Source: Fremontodendron californicum
Taxonomy: Eukaryota > Streptophyta > Magnoliopsida > Malvales > Malvaceae
DNA length: 64,000 nucleotides
Direction of reading: 5' to 3'
NCBI GenBank assembly: GCA_030761205.1
Contig: JAULJL010000040.1
Span: forward strand, 12,470,603 to 12,534,602
The position numbers and the translations under genes were made by a program. The notes under the pieces were generated by a model, which had not been told where the DNA came from, searched no databases, and saw only the letters and a program-made list of their open reading frames with translations. Shown here one piece after another: positions 58,894 through 64,000 of this stretch (positions are counted from its first letter, which is position 1; every line of letters begins with the position of its first letter).

Positions 58894-61115
58894 ATGGCTT
58901 CTTTTCCAACATCAGCACAATTGAAAGGAAAGCAAGTTCTTCGTCCCGTAAAATTTTTTGGTGATAATCCTTTATGGAATCATGTGCAAGTTCTTAATAT
59001 TCCTATAGAAGGAGGTGGCAACAGAGTTTGGTCTTGTAACAATTGCAACAAAAAAGTGACAGGATCATACTCCAAGGTAAAAGCTCATTTGTTGAAGATT
59101 CCAAATTTTGGAGTTGAAGCATGCAAGTCTGAAACAGATGATATATTGGCTATATTAAGGAACATGGTGAAGCAGAAGAAATGAAGACTCAAGAAACCTT
59201 GAATGCTAGGAAGAAGGCAGAATATGTTACGTTACCTGTTCAATCAGATTTGATGCAGCCAAAGAAACAGAGAGGTTCTGCTATAGAAAAAGCATTCAAT
59301 TTGGCAACAAGAGATAAAGTTGTTAAATTGGCTACTCGAATGTTTTATGCTAGTGCAATACCTTTCAATCTTGCAAGGTGTCCTTATTTTCGGAAGTACT
59401 CACAAAAGCTAGCTGAGAGCAATTTATCTGGATATACTCCTCCGACTTATGATAGGTTACGGACCACTTTACTTGCACAAGAAAAAGCACATACGGATAG
59501 GCTGCTACAACCTGTCAAAGAATCATGGAGAAAGAAAGGTGTTAGCATATGCTCAGTGGGTGGTCTGATGTGCAAAGAAGACCTCTAATAAATATTATGG
59601 TAGCATCTTCTGGAGGTTTAATCTTCCTAACAGTTATTGATGCTAGTGGAGAGATATAAAGTCAAGATTACATTGTTGATTTATTCATTGATGCAATAAA
59701 GCAAGTTGGGGAAATTAATGTGGTTCAGATTGTTACGGATAATGCAAGCAACTATAAAGGTGCTGGAATGATCATTGAAGGTCAGTTTCCTCATGTGTTT
59801 TGGACTTCATGTGTAGTTCATTGTTTAAATTTAGCTCTGAAAAGTATCTGTCAGCCTTCTTCAAAGTTAGACTCTTTGACTGAATTTGAATGGATAGTAA
59901 GATAGTTAGTGATGTGCAAACAATTTGTAATTTCATATTTAATCATAGCATGACATTGGCTATCTTCAAAACCTATTCCAAATTGAATTTGTTGAAAGTG
60001 GCAGAAACTAGATTTGCATTAGTTATAGTGATGACAAAACGATTAAGAAAAGTTAAGATAGCTCTTAAGCAAATGGTAATGGATGCTAGGTGGAAGACTT
60101 TTAGATATCATGGAAACAATATAGACAAGAAATAAAATGATGCGAAATTGTTAATTGTTGATGATAATTGGTGGGATAAGATAGACTATTTCTTAAAGTT
60201 TATCAAACCAATTGTTGATATGTTAAGAGCTGCTGATAAAGATGGTCCCTTATTACACTTAATCTATGATATATGGGACACAATGATTGAGAATGTCAAA
60301 GCCATCATATTTGAACAAGAGGGATTGGATATCTCATCTGGTCAGTCCCAATTCTTTGATGCAATTCATGAAATTTTAGTTAGTAGATGGGCTAAAAGCA
60401 ACACACCTTTACATTGCTTAGCACATGCGTTAGTTCCTAAGTAATATAGTGCAAGTTGGTTAAAGGGTGGAGCTTTTAAAAGATTAGCACCACATGAAGA
60501 TGAAGAAATTTCAATTAATAGATTGAAATGCTTTCAAAGATTGTTTCCAAATCAAGAAAATCTTAAAAAAAGTATCTTGTGAGTATGGGGCTTTTTCTAC
60601 TGGATCAGAATTTTTTAATCAACCTCATGTTGTTGAAGCAAGATCATATGAGGAGCCTTTATCTTGGTGGGCTAACTATGGTTCTCCTACTCCACTTTTA
60701 CAAGCTTTGGCATTTAAATTACTTGCTCGACCAGCATCTTCATCTTATTGTGAGAGAAATTGGAGCACTTATTCTCAAATTCATTCCATCAAAAGAAACA
60801 AGTTGACAATAACTAGAGCAGAAGATTTGGTATTTGTGCATTCTAATCTTCGTTTGTTATCAAGGAATGAAAAGGAGTATACAAAGGGACCTTCAAAATA
60901 TTGGGATATTTGTAAGTCACTTGATTTTAACTAAGTTTTTCTTTAATATATGAATTTTTATTGCTAAATTTTGAACAAAATATTTGTTATAAATGTAAAT
61001 AGGTGGGGATAGACATGATTTTGATGGAGCTGAATTTAGTGATCTTTCAATTGATGATCCAAAGGTTGAAAGTTATATGTTTGGTGATAAAAAGATGAAG
61101 AATATGGATTGGTAA
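58894..61115 (+). pseudogene. BED zinc-finger hAT transposase, broken
   Basis: The start reads MASFPTSAQLKGKQV. A BED finger follows (VWSCNNCNKKVTGSYSKVKAHL), then a DUF659-like segment with VVQIVTDNASNYKGAG and TSCVVHCLNLALKSIC. The hAT dimerisation region is RPASSSYCERNWSTYSQIHS then ITRAEDLVFVHSNLRLLSR. A last short exon at about 61003-61115 continues the usual acidic C-terminus. The frame is broken at about 59180 (overlapping frames), about 59580, a TAA near 59658, about 59890-59905, about 60133, a stop at 60442 and about 60575. It is dead. It lies inside the large hAT and in the expected orientation relative to the right end. Confidence 0.88.
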
Positions 61116-62144
61116 CAGAACTGGTGCCAAATGAATGAGGCAAATGCTCTTTAGTAAAGGGATTATTACCAAATAGAGAACTTTGAATTCTTTTTGTGAG
61201 CTTTGCTCTTTTTTGCTAGTAAATGAAGATATTTAGTTTTATGATGGTCAAGTTCTCAAGGTATAGTTTTTTGCTTTAGGTTTTATGCAAAAGAATGAAA
61301 GAATAGCTTCAAGCCTTCAACTACTGAATTAGAAAGTTCGAAGTTGAAGCATTGAAGTTGAACTGACTTGTAATTTTGTATGCAGCAACACTTTTAAATA
61401 TTTATATCAAATTCCAATAATCTTTTTCTACATATTTATGTGCTTTCTATGGAATAAATTTGTTTATTATATCATTCTGTAATGAAAACATGTTTTTAAC
61501 TTCTAGACTTTAGTTATGGTATATTGATATCAATTAGTAGTTGATACTTGACAGCATGATGGATTTATTTCAAATTCAAAATATAACTTTTCTAACAAAG
61601 AAAAGTGTAGCTGAAAATTACACGTGACTATCTAAGGTATGATACTCAGTTCTATTATTTTATCTACATGGGAGATCGTAGAAACTTTATGCTAATGCCA
61701 ATAATCGATTAATCTGTTTATATTTGGTAGTGTTCATCCTTTTTTTTATATCTTTCTGTAGGCTAAACTTTCAAAGATTACTACTTGCATGTTGGAATTG
61801 GATCACAAACCAAGTAACCAAGTAAACCTTAAACCTCAAATAGCTTAGAATAATAACTATAAACTATAATAGTTTGAATTCTAAACTTTCATGTTTCACC
61901 CTTTAAGATTCGGAGTTAATTTGCATGAAAGAACAAATCCTAAATGCTTATGCTAATATCAGCGTTGGAATTTTAATTTTCATATATATTTTTTTATAAT
62001 TATAAAACGTATCCAAGTACCCGTATCTTATTTTCGGATTCTTTTTAGCCAACTCTACGAGTCTTAAATTTTAGATGACAGAAGTGTCAGACCCTTAGAT
62101 ACATATCTGTGTCGGATACCCGTACCCGAGTCCATGTAACATAG
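61116..62144. other. Right arm of the large hAT
   Basis: About 1 kb of transposase 3' region and subterminal DNA. GTGTCAGAC near 62084, GTGTCGGATACCCGTACC near 62110, then the terminal repeat. No further ORF. Confidence 0.5.
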
Positions 62145-62152
62145 TGTGAAAC

Positions 62153-63640
62153 CATGCCTTGTTGGAAATTGGGCGGGTTTGGGCTATAAACTGGTGGCTT
62201 TGGTAGCCTGTTCTTGATGAATTTGTTTCCTCTAGCTGGTTTTTTTTTTCTGTAATTATTGTTTCTATCAAATTGGAATCATTCCAATGTCAAGAGAGTA
62301 AGAGGGTGGCCAAAGAAGACCTCAGTTTTACCGAGTTTGCTAAGGATATGGTCTTAAATGGAGGAAAGTGTTGGAATGTAATCTGTTTTTCTAGCTGACC
62401 CTGCATAGTGGGAAATTTGGTTGTTTTTGTTGTCAATGGCGATTGAGATTTTGTGGTTTTATTTGGATTATGGTTAATTCAACTATTTTTTGAAGTGATC
62501 CCTAGTGCACTGCATCGTGTACTTGTAGGCTCAGACTTTTCAGGGTCAAAGACAATATGTCTAAATATTGAATGGAAGCAGAGATTAGCTAATAGTATGG
62601 CACTTCTCCAATCAATTATCAAGAATTCAAGATCATTGTTTGGTAAATGTGGAGCAGTATTGGACTTAATGGTAGAGACCCTTTGCCATTGTCTTTTATT
62701 GATACATTTAATGTAATCAACAATTATCCTTTACATTGTTTGAAGAGCAGATGTGAGGGTAAAATAAAACCATATAAAGGTTACGTTTAAACTCCTTAAA
62801 TTATGATGCAAAAATATGACAGTTACATGAAATGTTTGCCTCAACTTCATGTTACCCAAAATTAAATTATGCAGCTATACTAGTAGTGATTTAGGTGTGT
62901 CTTATGGGCAGTTGCAAGAGAATAAAGGATAAAATGAAGTCATTTAAGCAGGGCTAAGAATTGGTGTGTGGCAGGAGGAAGGATGTGTTTTGTAGATTAA
63001 ACTGCACTGGTGAAACATAAATCATGTTGTAGACCTGATATTGCCAAGATATGCTTCTGCCGACTATAATTAAACATGCTCCCTTTGTTTGCATGTTTAT
63101 CTCTTTATATATATATATATATATATATTATATTGTGTGTGTGTGTGTGTTTTTGTTTAAAATTTTATTTTGGTTGTGAGAGACAGAGGTTATTAAAGTA
63201 TTTCTTCTATTGTTAAAAGTGCTTGTAGCATGCCAATTTTAAAGGTACTTAAAAGGGGTTGATTATTATTTGACCAGTCCGAATAATTCTTCATGGCGCC
63301 AATAATATGTGCTGAATTAGATTAAGGACAATGTACATGGTTTTTTCATATTGTGATCCCTGTTCTATGGTTACATCGCAAAAGAAAGAGACAAGAAGGC
63401 AGACAATTGATTCTGCTTGTCTTGGGACATTTTAAAGCCACACTTGGAAACTTTCTTATGATTGTACTCCTTTTGGTCTAAATATTTCATGGTTAACTTT
63501 TGATCCTATACCTTATTCTGTCTAATTTTTCAAATTTACGAGGCTCCGAAAATCAAACTTTAATTTTTGTTGAAAGGAAATAGAAGATTTGGTGACCATA
63601 ATCTTAGAGATCTGATTGTATTCTTTGTATTTATGAATTA
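62153..63640 (+). other. Unassigned DNA, probably RPL29 intron
   Basis: Moderately AT-rich with a (TA)n/(GT)n run at 63107-63152. No frame matches the L29 C-terminal helix or any other protein; the 87-codon frame at 62453 has no recognisable features. Most simply it is intron to the right of the hAT insertion. Confidence 0.45.
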
Positions 63641-63644
63641 GTCA

Positions 63645-64000
63645 ACTGCTTTAAATTAGGAAAAATAGCCAGCCAATTACTAGTTATTAGTTCCTAAATT
63701 TGTGCTTATTAGTTCCTAACTTTATGCTTATTTTTTCCTATAAGAAGGAGACTTGTACAGCCTTGTAAATAAACATACAGAAAAATTATTCCCAATATTT
63801 CTCTCAATTTCTCCCAGTTTAATATGGTATCAGAGCCTAGGCTTTTTTTTTTTTTGGGAATTAAACTGTTTCGGCCTTCATTGCCAAGAATATACTTCTA
63901 TTTCTTGTATCTTGTTTTACCCTATTTTCTTTTGAATTCAAAACAAAGTATCGTTTTACAAGTCACTTCTTTCTAACCATGTCTGATGTTACATCTGGCC
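63645..64000 (+). mobile_element. Start of a Ty1/copia-type LTR retrotransposon (partial)
   Basis: TGGTATCAGAGC at 63825-63836 matches the primer-binding site for initiator Met-tRNA used by copia elements. It is preceded by an LTR-like tract with TATA-like CCTATAAGAAGG and the 3' end ATTTCTCCCAGTTTAA. A frame opening MSDVTSG at 63979 runs off the window and is a plausible gag start. The left LTR edge is uncertain. Confidence 0.6.

Larger units (their letters stand above)
46275..62144 (+). mobile_element. Large hAT transposon interrupted by an LTR retrotransposon
   Basis: The left end CTCTGTTACATGGACTCGG and right end CCGAGTCCATGTAACATAG are inverted with one mismatch over 19 bp. A perfect 8-bp duplication TGTGAAAC flanks them (46267-46274 and 62145-62152), the hAT signature. 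Inside, a BED/hAT transposase lies at 58894-61115. A 9336-bp LTR element plus its 5-bp duplication is nested at 47726-57061, so the original transposon was about 6.5 kb. Subterminal GTGTCGGATA and GTGTCAGAC motifs resemble those of the small MITEs near CAMTA and UBP. It lies downstream of the RPL29 exon 1 donor. Confidence 0.85.

Noticed and set aside
58894..61115. A domesticated, functional hAT-derived host gene
   Set aside because: At least six frame breaks or stops interrupt it, and it sits inside transposon ends with a target duplication.
62453..62716. Possible RPL29 second exon or an independent 87-codon gene
   Set aside because: It does not resemble the conserved L29 helix or any family known to me.
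63825..63836. tRNA gene signal from the TGGTATCAGAGC match
   Set aside because: Only the 12-base primer-binding complement is present; there is no cloverleaf.

Overview
The window is nuclear DNA from a flowering plant, most likely a woody eudicot. It has GT-AG introns, three conserved land-plant genes, a decayed plastid rRNA fragment, and AT-rich intergenic DNA packed with transposable elements. No bacterial, CRISPR or phage features are present.

Three host genes stand out. (1) A complete 13-exon CAMTA gene (CG-1/IPT/ankyrin/IQ transcription factor, CAMTA1/2/3 clade, about 1087 aa) lies on + at 20353-29274. (2) A complete 6-exon ubiquitin-specific protease of the UBP3/UBP4 type (368 aa) lies on - at 30403-35000, tail to tail with CAMTA. 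(3) The first exon of plastid ribosomal protein L29 lies on + at 45106-45441. Its next exon is not seen before the window ends, because about 18 kb of transposons fills the intron.

The rest is mobile DNA, much of it datable by nesting. Two near-identical Mutator-like elements (1302-5838 and 14340-19425) have perfect 9-bp target duplications and long inverted ends built of palindromic modules. Instead of a transposase they carry a four-exon plant-mobile-domain (MAIN-like) gene. The right arm of the second copy was later hit by a 451-bp hAT element. Around them are a 1.8-kb solo LTR (7745-9551), a 5'-truncated LINE tail (11318-11910), several hAT-type MITEs with 8-bp duplications and a local tandem duplication. 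From 35.3 to 43.6 kb there are more hAT-like elements, a small LTR-element remnant and a 1.2-kb solo LTR.

The most striking part is 46275-62144. A 15.9-kb hAT transposon, with 19-bp ends, an 8-bp duplication and a decayed BED/hAT transposase, sits in the RPL29 intron. Its ends resemble those of a small MITE family found five times in or near CAMTA and UBP, once only 3 nt inside a splice donor and once inside another copy of itself. Nested in the big hAT is a young 9.3-kb Athila-like LTR retrotransposon on the minus strand (47726-57061). Its pol has lost RT, RNase H and the integrase core, leaving an open gag-protease-integrase-tail ORF. Where an env-like gene would lie it carries two further intact ORFs: a small Cys-rich protein resembling the nucleic-acid-binding proteins of plant Betaflexiviridae, and an intronless LONELY GUY (LOG) cytokinin-activating enzyme. 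A retrotransposon carrying a virus-like RNA-binding protein and a cytokinin-activation enzyme is the best candidate here for an undescribed system. The window ends in the start of a Ty1/copia element.
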